NCBI GenBank assembly: GCA_903930515.1
Contig: CAIYYW010000234.1
Span: 1 to 28,619, forward strand
DNA: 28,619 nucleotides
Reading direction: 5' to 3'
Source of the DNA: an uncultured delta proteobacterium
GTDB lineage: Bacteria > RBG-13-61-14 > DRUE01
In this document: positions 1 through 9,085 of the stretch, piece after piece
How the letters are laid out: every line of letters begins with the position of its first letter
Numbering within the stretch: position 1 is the first letter of the stretch
Made by a program: the position numbers and the translations under genes
Notes under the pieces: generated by a model
What the model saw: only the letters and a program-made list of their open reading frames with translations
Databases searched by the model: none
Told to the model about the DNA's origin: nothing

Positions 1-834
1 CTGGCCAAGATTGAGGATGACGAGATCGCGCTCAGCTTCCGCCAGTCCCAAAACAGCTACAACTTGCTCAAGGATAAATATCGGAAATATGTGGAGCTGA
101 ACAAGGAGCAGATGGTCAGCGAGCAGGAGTTCAAGGAAGTAGAGCGGTCCTATAAAGACGCGGAAAGCAACTACCTGCTCTATCATCTCAAGTTTGAAAA
201 TACCGAGTTGCGCTCTCCGATCGCAGGCACGGTGACGGAGAAATTATGCGAGCCGCACCAGTTTTTGGGCGCGATGGAAAAAGCCTTCAGCGTGTCGCGG
301 CTGGATCAATATAAGGTGGACATTTATGTCACGGAATCCGCTCTGGAGAAACTAAAGCAGGACCAGGAGGTGGAAATCCGGATTGACGCCCTTGATGGAG
401 ACACCACGGCATATCCGCATAAGGGCAAGATCTCGGTCATCGGCGCCCAGGTGGATTCCAACACCGGAACCGCTCCGGCCGAAGTAACTCTCCCCGTCCC
501 TCCCTCGGGGGCCAAGCCCGGGATGTTCGCCCGGCTCAAGATTATCACCTCGCTCAGGCCCAATGTCTTGGCGATCCCCAAGCGCGCTTTGGTCCGCGAA
601 GAGCCGGCCGAGGTCTGGGTGATCCGGGGAGACCGGGTGGAGCTGAGACAGGTGGAGACCGGGCTGGAGGATGAAACCTTCCTGGAAGTGACTCACGGCC
701 TCGCGGCTAATGAGCAGGTGGTCACCGCGGGGCAGGAAGCCTTAAGCGACAAGAGCCAGGTCAAGGTGGTGAAAGCATCGCAGGAAGCGCCGGTTCCAAA
801 ACCCAACCAAGGCGCTCCCCGGCCGGCCAAGTAG
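1..834 (+). CDS. RND efflux membrane fusion protein (HlyD/AcrA family), 5' partial
   Basis: This is the periplasmic adaptor that links an inner-membrane RND permease to an outer-membrane channel. The reading frame is open to the left edge, so only the last 277 residues are visible and the true start lies outside. Visible order: the second half of an alpha-helical hairpin (about residues 1-68, charged and coiled-coil-like), the returning half of the lipoyl domain (RSPIAGTV, 71-78), a beta-barrel domain (about 103-183) and a membrane-proximal domain (about 185-257, with IPKRALV and an EQVVTAGQEAL segment), ending in a Pro/Lys/Ala-rich tail. This is the normal adaptor domain order. The stop lies 17 bases before the first permease, whose ribosome site AAGGAG (840-845) falls in that gap, so the three genes probably form one operon. 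The family assignment is secure; the exported substrate cannot be read from the sequence. Confidence 0.9.
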   Translation: MAKIEDDEIALSFRQSQNSYNLLKDKYRKYVELNKEQMVSEQEFKEVERSYKDAESNYLLYHLKFENTELRSPIAGTVTEKLCEPHQFLGAMEKAFSVSRLDQYKVDIYVTESALEKLKQDQEVEIRIDALDGDTTAYPHKGKISVIGAQVDSNTGTAPAEVTLPVPPSGAKPGMFARLKIITSLRPNVLAIPKRALVREEPAEVWVIRGDRVELRQVETGLEDETFLEVTHGLAANEQVVTAGQEALSDKSQVKVVKASQEAPVPKPNQGAPRPAK

Positions 835-851
835 AGATCAAGGAGTAAGCC

Positions 852-3800
852 GTGAACCTGGCGGAATTTTCCATCAAGCGACCGATCGCCATTTCAATGT
901 TGGTGCTGGGAATCCTCCTGATCGGGGTTGTTTCCGCGGTTAAAATACCCTTCAACCTTCTCCCGGAAATAACTTATCCCAAGGTGACCATCCGGACCGA
1001 ATACCCTCACGCGGCTCCGGAGGAAGTGGAGAATTTGGTCACCCGTCCGATTGAGCAATCGGTCGGGATCATCAGCAATGTGGTGAAGCAGAGTTCGGCA
1101 TCCCGTCCGGGGGTCAGCGAAGTGTATGTGGAGTTCCGCTGGGGAGTGGATATGGATGTGGCGGTGATGGACATCCGGGAGAAACTCCAGCTTTTGGAAG
1201 GGTTCTTCCCCGAAGATGTCAAGAAGCCCACCATTCTAAGATATGATCCCAGCACCGACCCGATTATGACCATCGGCGTGGCCGGGAAACTGGATTTGGG
1301 GGAACTGCGGTACCTGGTGGAGAGGGAGATCGAGCGGGAGCTGGAACGGATTGACGGGGTGGCCGCGGTCAAGGTGGAAGGGGGATATGAAGAGGAAATC
1401 ATCATTGAGATGGACGAGGCGAAGCTGACCAAATACGACCTGACCCCGGCGATGGTGATTGACCGGCTCCGGAGAGAGAACATCAACCTTGCCGGAGGCA
1501 CCTTGACCGAGGCCGGAGAGGAACTGGCGGTCCGGACTTTGAACGAGTTCACCGCCCTGCAGGAGATCAAGGATATTATTGTCAGCTCCGGGCCGGGAGA
1601 GGGCGGGGGTGGGGAGGCGCTTTCGGGCCTGTCCGGTATTTCTTCGGTGGGAGGGATGGGAGGCCTGTCCGGTTTGATGATGGGAAGCTTGTCCAGCCTG
1701 GCCGGAATATCCGGAATGATCCCGGGGGCGGCCTCAACCGGCGCCGAGGTGAAGGTATCCATCCCGATCCGGCTGGGAGACATCGCCGAGGTGCGGCCGC
1801 GGCACAAGCCCCGGGAAAAGATTGTCCGGCTCAACGGCAAGGAGTGCATCAAGATCGCCATTTACAAGGAAGGCGACGCCAACATCGTGCAGGTGGCGAA
1901 TTCGGTGAAAAAAGCCCTGAACAAGATCCAGGACAATTTGCGATCCGAGCCGATCAGCGCGAAAGAGGCCCGCAAGCTGCGCTCGCCGGTGGATAAATTC
2001 AAGCGGGCCGGGAACTGGATGATCTACCTGTTCTTCAACACCCGTCCGTTTCATCCGTACCTGTCCAAGCCCAATCTGGTCAACGATCTGGAAATCGTGA
2101 CCATCTCGGACCAGAGCCGCTTCATCAAGGATTCCATCTATTCCGTGATCCAGAACGCGCTCTGGGGGGCGATCATCGCGATTTTGGTTTTCTACTTCTT
2201 CGTCCGAAACATCCCCAGCACCTGGATTATGTCCCTGGCCATACCCACCTCCATCATCGCCACCTTCAACCTGATGTATTTCACCGGCATCTCCTTCAAC
2301 ATTATGAGCCTGGCCGGGATCGCGGTCGGGGTCGGGAATGTGGTGGACAACTCCATCATCGTTCTGGAAAACATACTCCGCCACCGGGTGAAAAACCCGG
2401 ATCTGATAGACAGCGCGGTCAAGGCCACCAGCGAAGTCACCGGCGCGATCATCGCCAGCACGGTCACCAATGTGATCGTGTTTTTCCCGATCTTCTATGT
2501 GGAAGGGATGTTCCGGCAGGCCTTCGGAGATTTGGCCTGGACCGTGACTTACTCCATGGGCGCCAGCATCTTCGCCGCGTTGCTGTTGGTGCCGATGTTC
2601 AGCGTCTATTTCGGAGACCGGGTGAAACTGCCCAAGGAATTGATTGACGAGGACCTGGAGAGCTCCGTCACCGAGGAGGTGGAAGAAGGGCGGGGGAGGA
2701 AACTGACCATCCGGAAATTCCCGAGCTTCCGAGAATTCCCCGGAGGCGTTTTCCCCTGGCCGATCGGATACCCGCTCGCGGTGTTCGGCTGGCTGTTGCT
2801 GGAGATCTATCAAATCACCGGTTTTTTACTGGGAAGTGTTTTTTTCCTGATCTTCCATTACCCCTTGGTCGGGTTTGACCGGAGCTGGAAAGTTGTCAAG
2901 GCCAAATATCCGGGCTGGATTGATTATGTGATCCATCACCCGAATAAATTTTTCTGGGGATCAATACTGCTGGTGCTGTTCTCCCTGCTCGGATTCCTGG
3001 TGATCAATCTGGAACTGTTCCCGGATGTGGACCAGAACGAGTTCCGGATCCATCTCCGGCTTCCGGTCGGAACCGCGATTGAGGAGACCGACCGCCGCTC
3101 GGCCCGGATTGAAAAGGATATCCAATCGCTGCCGGCCGCGGACAAGATCACCAACATTTTTGACACCGTGGGCGGGAGCGTGGCCAGCACGGCGTTGGAG
3201 CAGGAAACAAGCGAAAACATCGGCGAGATCGTGATCTCTTTGGTGGAACGCGGGGACCGTAATTTTAAGGATAATGATATGGTGGAACGGGTCCGGGACC
3301 TGCTCAAGCGCCAGGTGAACCTGGAATTCCGTTTTTCCAAGCCCCAGCTCCTCACCTTCAAGAACCCGGTTGAGATTGAAATCGTGGGCTATAACCTCAA
3401 AGACCTGCGCCGGGCCAGCCTGATGGTCGGCGCGGAACTGGAAAAAATTAAGGGCCTGGTGGACATTGAGAGCACGATGAAGGAAGCGAATCCGGAGATC
3501 GCGATCCGGGTGGACCGGGAACGGGCGGCCAACTACGGGTTGAGTTCCAGCCAGATCGCGGACATCCTGGAGAAGAAGATCAAGGGCAGCCTGGCCACCC
3601 ATTTCCGCGAGCGCGACCGCCAGATTGAGATCACGGTGGAGGTGGAAGAATCGCAGCGGAACACCATCAAGGACCTGGGCAACCTGTCCATCCCGATCGC
3701 CGGCGGCAACTCCATTCCACTTTCGGGCCTGGCCGTTATAGAAGCCAGCCGGGGTCCGGGGTCCATCTCCCGCGTCTCCGGCACGCGGGTTGCCCTGCTC

Positions 3801-4454
3801 ACCGCCAACCTCTACAAGATCAAGCTGGGGACCGCGGCCAAACAGATCAACGAACATCTCAGCCAATTGGAGTTCCCGCGCGGAACCTACTACCGGATCA
3901 CCGGCCAGAACGAGGAGATGAAAAAGAGTCTCTCCAGCCTTTATTGGGCGATGGCTTTGGCGATATTCCTCACCTACATCGTGCTCGCCGCCCAGTTCGG
4001 AAGCCTGCTCCATCCGTTCGTGATTATGTTCGGGGCCTTTTACTCCCTGGTCGGCCTGACCATCTTTTTCCTGGTCTTCAGGGTCTCCGTCAATATCTTC
4101 AGCCTGATCGGGATCCTGATGATGATCGGGATCTCCGTCAATGACGCGATCGTGATGGTTTCCGCGATCAACCTTTACCGCGACCGGGGCGTGGACCGGA
4201 TGAAGGCGATTGTGATGGCCGCCCAGTTCCGGCTCCGGCCCAACCTGATCACCAGCCTGAACACCATTTTGGGAATGATCCCGATGGCGCTTCCGATCGG
4301 GGAAGGTTATGAACTCCGTCTCCCGATGGCCATGGCCGTGATCAGCGGTCTCGCCGCATCCACCTTCCTCACCCTGACCGTGGTGCCCGCAGTCTATCTG
4401 GTGCTGGACCAGGCCGGAGAAAAGGCGATGGCGTCCCTCCGGGGCAAAATATGA
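852..4454 (+). CDS. RND efflux permease, oversized (1200 aa) with three insertions
   Basis: This is a proton-driven inner-membrane exporter of the AcrB/MexB superfamily. It starts at GTG 852, six bases after AAGGAG. The family layout is clear: TM1 (about 11-30), first porter half (PEITYPKVTIRTEYP, 38-52), TM2-TM6 (about 432-585) with VDNSIIVLEN in TM4 (D499), second porter half, and TM8-TM12 (about 1030-1190) with VNDAIVMV in TM10. AcrB has a second TM4 Asp and a TM10 Lys; both positions are Asn here, which I recall as common in many RND permeases. At 1200 residues it is well over the usual 1020-1050. The excess falls in three places: a Gly/Ser/Met-rich stretch (about 246-298), a segment before TM2 (about 360-412), and an enlarged TM6-TM7 loop (about 590-697) with an extra hydrophobic stretch (about 641-672). 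The next permease overlaps its stop by ATGA. Substrate unknown. Confidence 0.95.
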   Translation: MNLAEFSIKRPIAISMLVLGILLIGVVSAVKIPFNLLPEITYPKVTIRTEYPHAAPEEVENLVTRPIEQSVGIISNVVKQSSASRPGVSEVYVEFRWGVDMDVAVMDIREKLQLLEGFFPEDVKKPTILRYDPSTDPIMTIGVAGKLDLGELRYLVEREIERELERIDGVAAVKVEGGYEEEIIIEMDEAKLTKYDLTPAMVIDRLRRENINLAGGTLTEAGEELAVRTLNEFTALQEIKDIIVSSGPGEGGGGEALSGLSGISSVGGMGGLSGLMMGSLSSLAGISGMIPGAASTGAEVKVSIPIRLGDIAEVRPRHKPREKIVRLNGKECIKIAIYKEGDANIVQVANSVKKALNKIQDNLRSEPISAKEARKLRSPVDKFKRAGNWMIYLFFNTRPFHPYLSKPNLVNDLEIVTISDQSRFIKDSIYSVIQNALWGAIIAILVFYFFVRNIPSTWIMSLAIPTSIIATFNLMYFTGISFNIMSLAGIAVGVGNVVDNSIIVLENILRHRVKNPDLIDSAVKATSEVTGAIIASTVTNVIVFFPIFYVEGMFRQAFGDLAWTVTYSMGASIFAALLLVPMFSVYFGDRVKLPKELIDEDLESSVTEEVEEGRGRKLTIRKFPSFREFPGGVFPWPIGYPLAVFGWLLLEIYQITGFLLGSVFFLIFHYPLVGFDRSWKVVKAKYPGWIDYVIHHPNKFFWGSILLVLFSLLGFLVINLELFPDVDQNEFRIHLRLPVGTAIEETDRRSARIEKDIQSLPAADKITNIFDTVGGSVASTALEQETSENIGEIVISLVERGDRNFKDNDMVERVRDLLKRQVNLEFRFSKPQLLTFKNPVEIEIVGYNLKDLRRASLMVGAELEKIKGLVDIESTMKEANPEIAIRVDRERAANYGLSSSQIADILEKKIKGSLATHFRERDRQIEITVEVEESQRNTIKDLGNLSIPIAGGNSIPLSGLAVIEASRGPGSISRVSGTRVALLTANLYKIKLGTAAKQINEHLSQLEFPRGTYYRITGQNEEMKKSLSSLYWAMALAIFLTYIVLAAQFGSLLHPFVIMFGAFYSLVGLTIFFLVFRVSVNIFSLIGILMMIGISVNDAIVMVSAINLYRDRGVDRMKAIVMAAQFRLRPNLITSLNTILGMIPMALPIGEGYELRLPMAMAVISGLAASTFLTLTVVPAVYLVLDQAGEKAMASLRGKI

Positions 4455-7400
4455 GACTTTCCGAGTTTTCCGTCAAATATAAAGTCGCGGGATTGATGAT
4501 TTATATCTGCTTGTGCGTGCTGGGGGTGGTGGCGCTGCGGAGGATGCCCCTGGAGTTTTTGCCCAAGATGGAGATGCCCTTCATCAACATCATCATCAAC
4601 TATCCCGGGACCAGCCCCGCGGAAATCTGCGAAAACATCGTGCAGAAGGTTGAAGAAGCGGTGTCCACCATGCACGGGATTGACAAGATTGAAACCAACT
4701 GCCGGCAGGGGAACGCCGAGATCGGGATCCAGCTCTCCAGCGATTCCAACACCGAGTACCAGGTGCTGGAGGTGCGCGAGCGGATTGAGCAGATCAAGAA
4801 CGATCTCCCCGTGGACCTGCCTCCGATCCTGGTGCTCAAGTTTGACACCGACCAGTTCCCGATCATCTTCGCCTCGGTCGGCCTTCCGGACGACCAGAAG
4901 GAATACAGCGACATTTTGGAGCAGGTCCTGGTCCGGCCGGTCAAGTCCCTGGAGGGAGTGGCGGATGTCCAGTTTTTCGGGATGGAGGAGAAGCGGGTCA
5001 AGGTTGAGTTGGACCAGGATTTATTGAACGCCTACGGGATCAGCATCATTGAAGTTTACGGCAAGCTCACCGCCAACAACCTGAATATGAGTCTGGGCTC
5101 GATTGACCATCTCGGGAAAAAATACTCGGTCCGACTGCTCAGCGAGTTCCTAAGACTCAACGACATCCGGAAGCTCCGGCTCCGCAAAGACCTGATCCTG
5201 TCGGATGTGGCCAAAGTGGATTACGAATATGTCAAGCCGATTTTCCGCGGCCGGGTCAACAGCAAGCCCATGCGGCTGATGCTCATCCAGAAGGAAGGCG
5301 GGGCCAATACCGTCCAGGTCAGCGACCGGGTGACGGACAAAATCAAAGAGGTCATGAAAGACCCGCAAATGGCCGGGGCCGAGATCAAGGTCTGGTTCAA
5401 CCAGGCCGACGAGATCAAGATCGCGGTCTCCGGATTGAAAAACTCCGGGTTGATGGGGGCGTTCCTGGCTTTCTTCATCCTCTGGCTTTTCATCAAGGAT
5501 TTCCGCGCCACTTTCATTATCTCCCTTTCCATCCCAACCAGCCTCCTGATCACGGTGTTCGTGATGTATTTCCTCGGATACACCTTCAATGTCATCACCA
5601 TGAGCGGACTGGTGATGGGGATCGGGATGCTGGTGGACAACGCGATCGTGGTGATGGAGGCGATTTACGCGCGGCTGGAAAGAGGCCAGCCTCGGGACCA
5701 GGCCGCGATCCACGGCACCGACGAGGTGGGACTGGCGATCACGGCCAGCACCACTACCACCATGATCGTGTTCCTGCCCCTGATTTTCAGCAAGCACCGG
5801 GAAGTCTCCGTCCTGATGGGGCAATTGGGGGTGGTCACGGTGATCTCCATCAGCGTCAGCCTGCTGGTGGCGATGACCCTGACCCCTCTGCTGGCCAGTA
5901 TTTTAATCACCGGGCGGAAGCCTTATAAGGTGAAATGGTTTGAGAAAACCGAAGACCGGATGATCGGCTGGCTGGGGGTATTTTTAAAGCACCGCCAGGC
6001 CGTGCTCTGGCCCCTGTTCGGGCTGTTTGCGATCACCATGGTCTTCTTCTTCACCCCCAGGCTGATTGAGAAGGAATCGGTTCCCAAGGCGATGATGCGT
6101 ATCCTCCAGGTCCGGATGGTGTTTGAGCAGAAGCCGGACGATGAGGAGTTGGACCGGAAAATGGCATACCTGGAAGAAATGTTTATGGCCCATAAGGAAG
6201 ATTGGCAACTGGATACGGTCAACTCGGTGATTGCGCCCCAGTTCACCCGGATCAGCCTGGTTATGAATGAAAAACGGAAAAGCAAATTCACCGTGGATGA
6301 TCTCCTGGAGCAGGTCAAGGCCTTGGTGGATCAAAAAATCCAATGGCCGGGAGTAACTTTCAGTTATGAAAATATGTCAATGGGCGGACCTGACAACGGG
6401 CCCAGCCCGACCACCATTAAGGTCAAAGGGGATGATGCGGATCAGGTCTATTATTTTGCCGAGGAACTCCGGAAGCGGCTGAGCGGCTTGAAGACGATCA
6501 AGATGGTGGGGGAGCTGGAAAAAGAAGGGCAGCGAGAAATCCATGTGGAAATTGACCGGGAACTGGCGCAAAAATACGGGGTGGATCCCAGCCAGGCCGC
6601 CTTTTCCATCGCCTATATGATCCGGGGAGCCACGGTCGGGAAATTTTCATCACAGGACCGGCAGATAGATTTATATTTCCAGCTCCAGGAAGCGGACCGG
6701 AAAACCCTCTCCCAATTAAAGGAGACCGAGATCTACAGCCTGGACGGGAAACAGATCCCACTCAAGAATTTCGCCAAGTTCCGGATCAAGGGCATCCCGG
6801 AAAAGGTTGTCCGCGAGAACCGGAGGTTCACGGTCAGGATCCCGATCTTCCCGGCCGTGCGCGACCTGGGCCAGGTCCGGACCGAGGCGATGGAGCGGCT
6901 GTCTGATTTCCGCCTGCCCAAGGGTTATATCTGGGTGATGGGCGAGGAATACCAGGATATGATTGATATGCTCTATGACCTACTGTTCAGCGTGCTCCTG
7001 GCCGCGATCCTGGTCTTCATCGTGATGACCGCCCAGTTTGAATCGTTCCTGCTCCCGTTCGTGATTATGTTTGAAATCCCGCTCGCGGCCATCGGGGTCT
7101 CGATCGCTCTGACGATCACCAGGAGCACCTTCAATGTGCTCTCCGGGGCCGGCTGCCTGGTTTTGATCGGGATCGTGGTCAATAACGCGATCGTGCTGGT
7201 GAGCCATGTGCAGAACCTGCGCCAGCAAGGCCTGAGCGACCGCGACAGCATCCTGAAAGGTTCCCGCGACCGGATGCGGCCGATCGCGATGACTTCCCTC
7301 ACCACCATCCTCGGCGTCCTGCCCATGGCGATCGGACTAAACGACACCGGCCGGATGGTTTATTCCCCGCTCGCTATTGCCGTGATCGGCGGAATGACCT

Positions 7401-7504
7401 TCAGCACCTTCTTCACCCCCCTGGTCATCCCCCTGGTCTTGTCTATTACCGATTCCGTCCGGGAAGGACTCACCCAGGTTCAGACCTTCTTGCGCAAAGC
7501 CTAA
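4451..7504 (+). CDS. RND efflux permease, second subunit (1017 aa)
   Basis: This is a second AcrB-type RND permease of ordinary family length. Its ATG overlaps the stop of the preceding permease by four bases (ATGA), implying translational coupling. Visible landmarks are TM1 (about 12-30), LEFLPKMEMPFINI at the entry to the first porter domain, TM4 with GIGMLVDNAIVVMEAI (D396, followed by Asn), the central TM6-TM7 connection, and VVNNAIVLV in TM10 near the C-terminus. It lacks the insertions of the first permease and clearly diverges from it, so it is not a recent tandem copy. Two unlike permeases behind one adaptor resemble heteromeric pumps such as MdtBC, so a mixed trimer is possible; two separate pumps sharing an adaptor is the alternative. 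No outer-membrane TolC-type gene lies downstream, so that part must be upstream of the window or elsewhere. Confidence 0.95.
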   Translation: MRLSEFSVKYKVAGLMIYICLCVLGVVALRRMPLEFLPKMEMPFINIIINYPGTSPAEICENIVQKVEEAVSTMHGIDKIETNCRQGNAEIGIQLSSDSNTEYQVLEVRERIEQIKNDLPVDLPPILVLKFDTDQFPIIFASVGLPDDQKEYSDILEQVLVRPVKSLEGVADVQFFGMEEKRVKVELDQDLLNAYGISIIEVYGKLTANNLNMSLGSIDHLGKKYSVRLLSEFLRLNDIRKLRLRKDLILSDVAKVDYEYVKPIFRGRVNSKPMRLMLIQKEGGANTVQVSDRVTDKIKEVMKDPQMAGAEIKVWFNQADEIKIAVSGLKNSGLMGAFLAFFILWLFIKDFRATFIISLSIPTSLLITVFVMYFLGYTFNVITMSGLVMGIGMLVDNAIVVMEAIYARLERGQPRDQAAIHGTDEVGLAITASTTTTMIVFLPLIFSKHREVSVLMGQLGVVTVISISVSLLVAMTLTPLLASILITGRKPYKVKWFEKTEDRMIGWLGVFLKHRQAVLWPLFGLFAITMVFFFTPRLIEKESVPKAMMRILQVRMVFEQKPDDEELDRKMAYLEEMFMAHKEDWQLDTVNSVIAPQFTRISLVMNEKRKSKFTVDDLLEQVKALVDQKIQWPGVTFSYENMSMGGPDNGPSPTTIKVKGDDADQVYYFAEELRKRLSGLKTIKMVGELEKEGQREIHVEIDRELAQKYGVDPSQAAFSIAYMIRGATVGKFSSQDRQIDLYFQLQEADRKTLSQLKETEIYSLDGKQIPLKNFAKFRIKGIPEKVVRENRRFTVRIPIFPAVRDLGQVRTEAMERLSDFRLPKGYIWVMGEEYQDMIDMLYDLLFSVLLAAILVFIVMTAQFESFLLPFVIMFEIPLAAIGVSIALTITRSTFNVLSGAGCLVLIGIVVNNAIVLVSHVQNLRQQGLSDRDSILKGSRDRMRPIAMTSLTTILGVLPMAIGLNDTGRMVYSPLAIAVIGGMTFSTFFTPLVIPLVLSITDSVREGLTQVQTFLRKA

Positions 7505-7505
7505 G

Positions 7506-9065
7506 ATGAAGAACGCCGCGGCCAAACTGATTCTCCCGGCTGGAAACTTATTGATCGCAATCATCCTCGCCGCATGTTTTTTAGGCTCGGCCCCGAAAGC
7601 CTTCCCGCTTGATGACGCCTACATCCATCTCTGTTACGCGAAAAACCTGGCGGATGGCGCCGGCTTCTCCTTCAATCAAGGCGAGCCATCCTTCGGGACC
7701 TCCAGCCCGCTCTGGGTTTTCATCCTGGCCTTGTTCATACGATGGCTGGAGCCGCATCTCCTGATCCGACTCATCGCCGTTGTCTGCCTTTGGGCGACTC
7801 TCTGCCTCGGCTCAGCCATCATCCGGGAACAACTCCGGGGAAAATCCCTATCCACCCCGGTAAAAGTTTTCTTCATTTTCTTCCCGGCGCTTTTCCTCGC
7901 CTTGAGCGGAAATTTTTTGTGGATCGTTTTTTCGGGAATGGAATCCGCGCTCTTCTGCGCGCTCACCCTCGCCACGATATTCCTCTTAATCCGGGAAAAG
8001 CCGGCATGGATCGGATACCCGCTCCTGGGACTCCTGGTCCTGACCAGGTTTGAGGCGGTTTTCCTTATCCCCCTGGTCCTGGCCTGGCAATGGTTCAAGG
8101 TTGCAGACAAGAAAAGGATGTGGGGCATCCTGATCTCCATCATTCTCCCGCTCGCGTTTCATTCCTGGGCATATTTTGCGCTCGGCCATTTCCTGCCCAC
8201 CACCCGCGCCGGCAAACTCGCCAGCGATCTCTTCAATTCCGGAATTTCCCTCAAAGGCGGTTGGGCCTTTCTGGTCCGACATATCCTTTATCTCGGGCAT
8301 ACCGAGCAAATTGTCCAAGCTGCTTTGCTCCTGGCTATCGCCGCCGTCTTGAGTTTGATCCGGATCAAGAAGCCAAGGACTCATATAGGGCCGGCGGGAA
8401 TGTCGGCAATTTTCGCCCTGATGATTTTTTTATATCACGACCAGTTTTTCCGCAGCACCCAGATGCTTACCCCCTATCATAATTTCCGTTACCAAGTCCT
8501 GTTCTTCCCGGCACTGGCGATCGGCTTGGCATCCATTTTCGGCAAACTCTATGAAATCGCCATTGGGAAAAAGGACAGGGCTGCTTTAATTTGTATTTTG
8601 GTTTGCGGGTTAATCCCTTCTTTTGTATATTTGGGAAAGTGGCATTCCCTTTTCCTCAACCAATCCCGGCATGTCGCGGATGTTCATCAGAAGACCGCGC
8701 TCTGGGCAAGGGACAATTTGCCCGCGTCCAGCCGGATCGCCTGCTTTGACATCGGCTCCCTGGGATTTTACTCGCAAAGATATGTGATAGACCTGGGCGG
8801 GTTGATTGATCCGGGCATCCATCCCTATTTCAAGAATAAAGAGGTGGGCGGATATCTGGAACAGGAAAAAGCCACCCATTATATTGAGCTGGGCACGCCC
8901 GGGTCGGAACGGATGCTGGGGGTGGAAAGGGATGCGGGAAAGCGGTATCAACTCAAGCCGGTGGCGTATTTCGCGGGCAAGCGGGTGAGGGAGCCGGTGC
9001 TGTTGCATTCCTGGGAAATGAAAGTTTTTGAACTGGAATGGTCAGGCGCAAAGAATGAACCTTAA
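7506..9065 (+). CDS. Multi-pass membrane protein, GT-C glycosyltransferase-like
   Basis: This 519-residue protein has about ten or more hydrophobic segments. A conserved-looking first-loop block follows TM1: PLDDAYIHLCYAKNLADG (about 34-51, with D36 and D37), then FNQGEP and TSSPLW. A paired acidic motif in the first extracytoplasmic loop followed by an NLADG/FN-GE stretch is typical of GT-C-fold polyprenyl-phosphate-sugar transferases and resembles mycobacterial AftB-type enzymes. A soluble C-terminal part (about 390-519) follows the last membrane helix. The ATG is one base after the stop of the second RND permease, so the gene is cotranscribed with the pump. The likely role is transfer of a sugar from a lipid carrier on the periplasmic face, but donor and acceptor are unknown. 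The GT-C fold is inferred from motif and topology; a non-enzymatic membrane protein cannot be excluded. Confidence 0.65.
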   Translation: MKNAAAKLILPAGNLLIAIILAACFLGSAPKAFPLDDAYIHLCYAKNLADGAGFSFNQGEPSFGTSSPLWVFILALFIRWLEPHLLIRLIAVVCLWATLCLGSAIIREQLRGKSLSTPVKVFFIFFPALFLALSGNFLWIVFSGMESALFCALTLATIFLLIREKPAWIGYPLLGLLVLTRFEAVFLIPLVLAWQWFKVADKKRMWGILISIILPLAFHSWAYFALGHFLPTTRAGKLASDLFNSGISLKGGWAFLVRHILYLGHTEQIVQAALLLAIAAVLSLIRIKKPRTHIGPAGMSAIFALMIFLYHDQFFRSTQMLTPYHNFRYQVLFFPALAIGLASIFGKLYEIAIGKKDRAALICILVCGLIPSFVYLGKWHSLFLNQSRHVADVHQKTALWARDNLPASSRIACFDIGSLGFYSQRYVIDLGGLIDPGIHPYFKNKEVGGYLEQEKATHYIELGTPGSERMLGVERDAGKRYQLKPVAYFAGKRVREPVLLHSWEMKVFELEWSGAKNEP

Positions 9066-9085
9066 CCAAACCGGAGGGGTGCGGA

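Noticed and set aside
1734-2813. 359-codon minus-strand frame within the first RND permease
   Set aside because: It is a His/Gly/Asp-rich shadow of the conserved TM2-TM6 region and has no family features.
2961-4013. 350-codon minus-strand frame within the first RND permease
   Set aside because: Same reason: it mirrors the porter domain coding strand and shows no domain.
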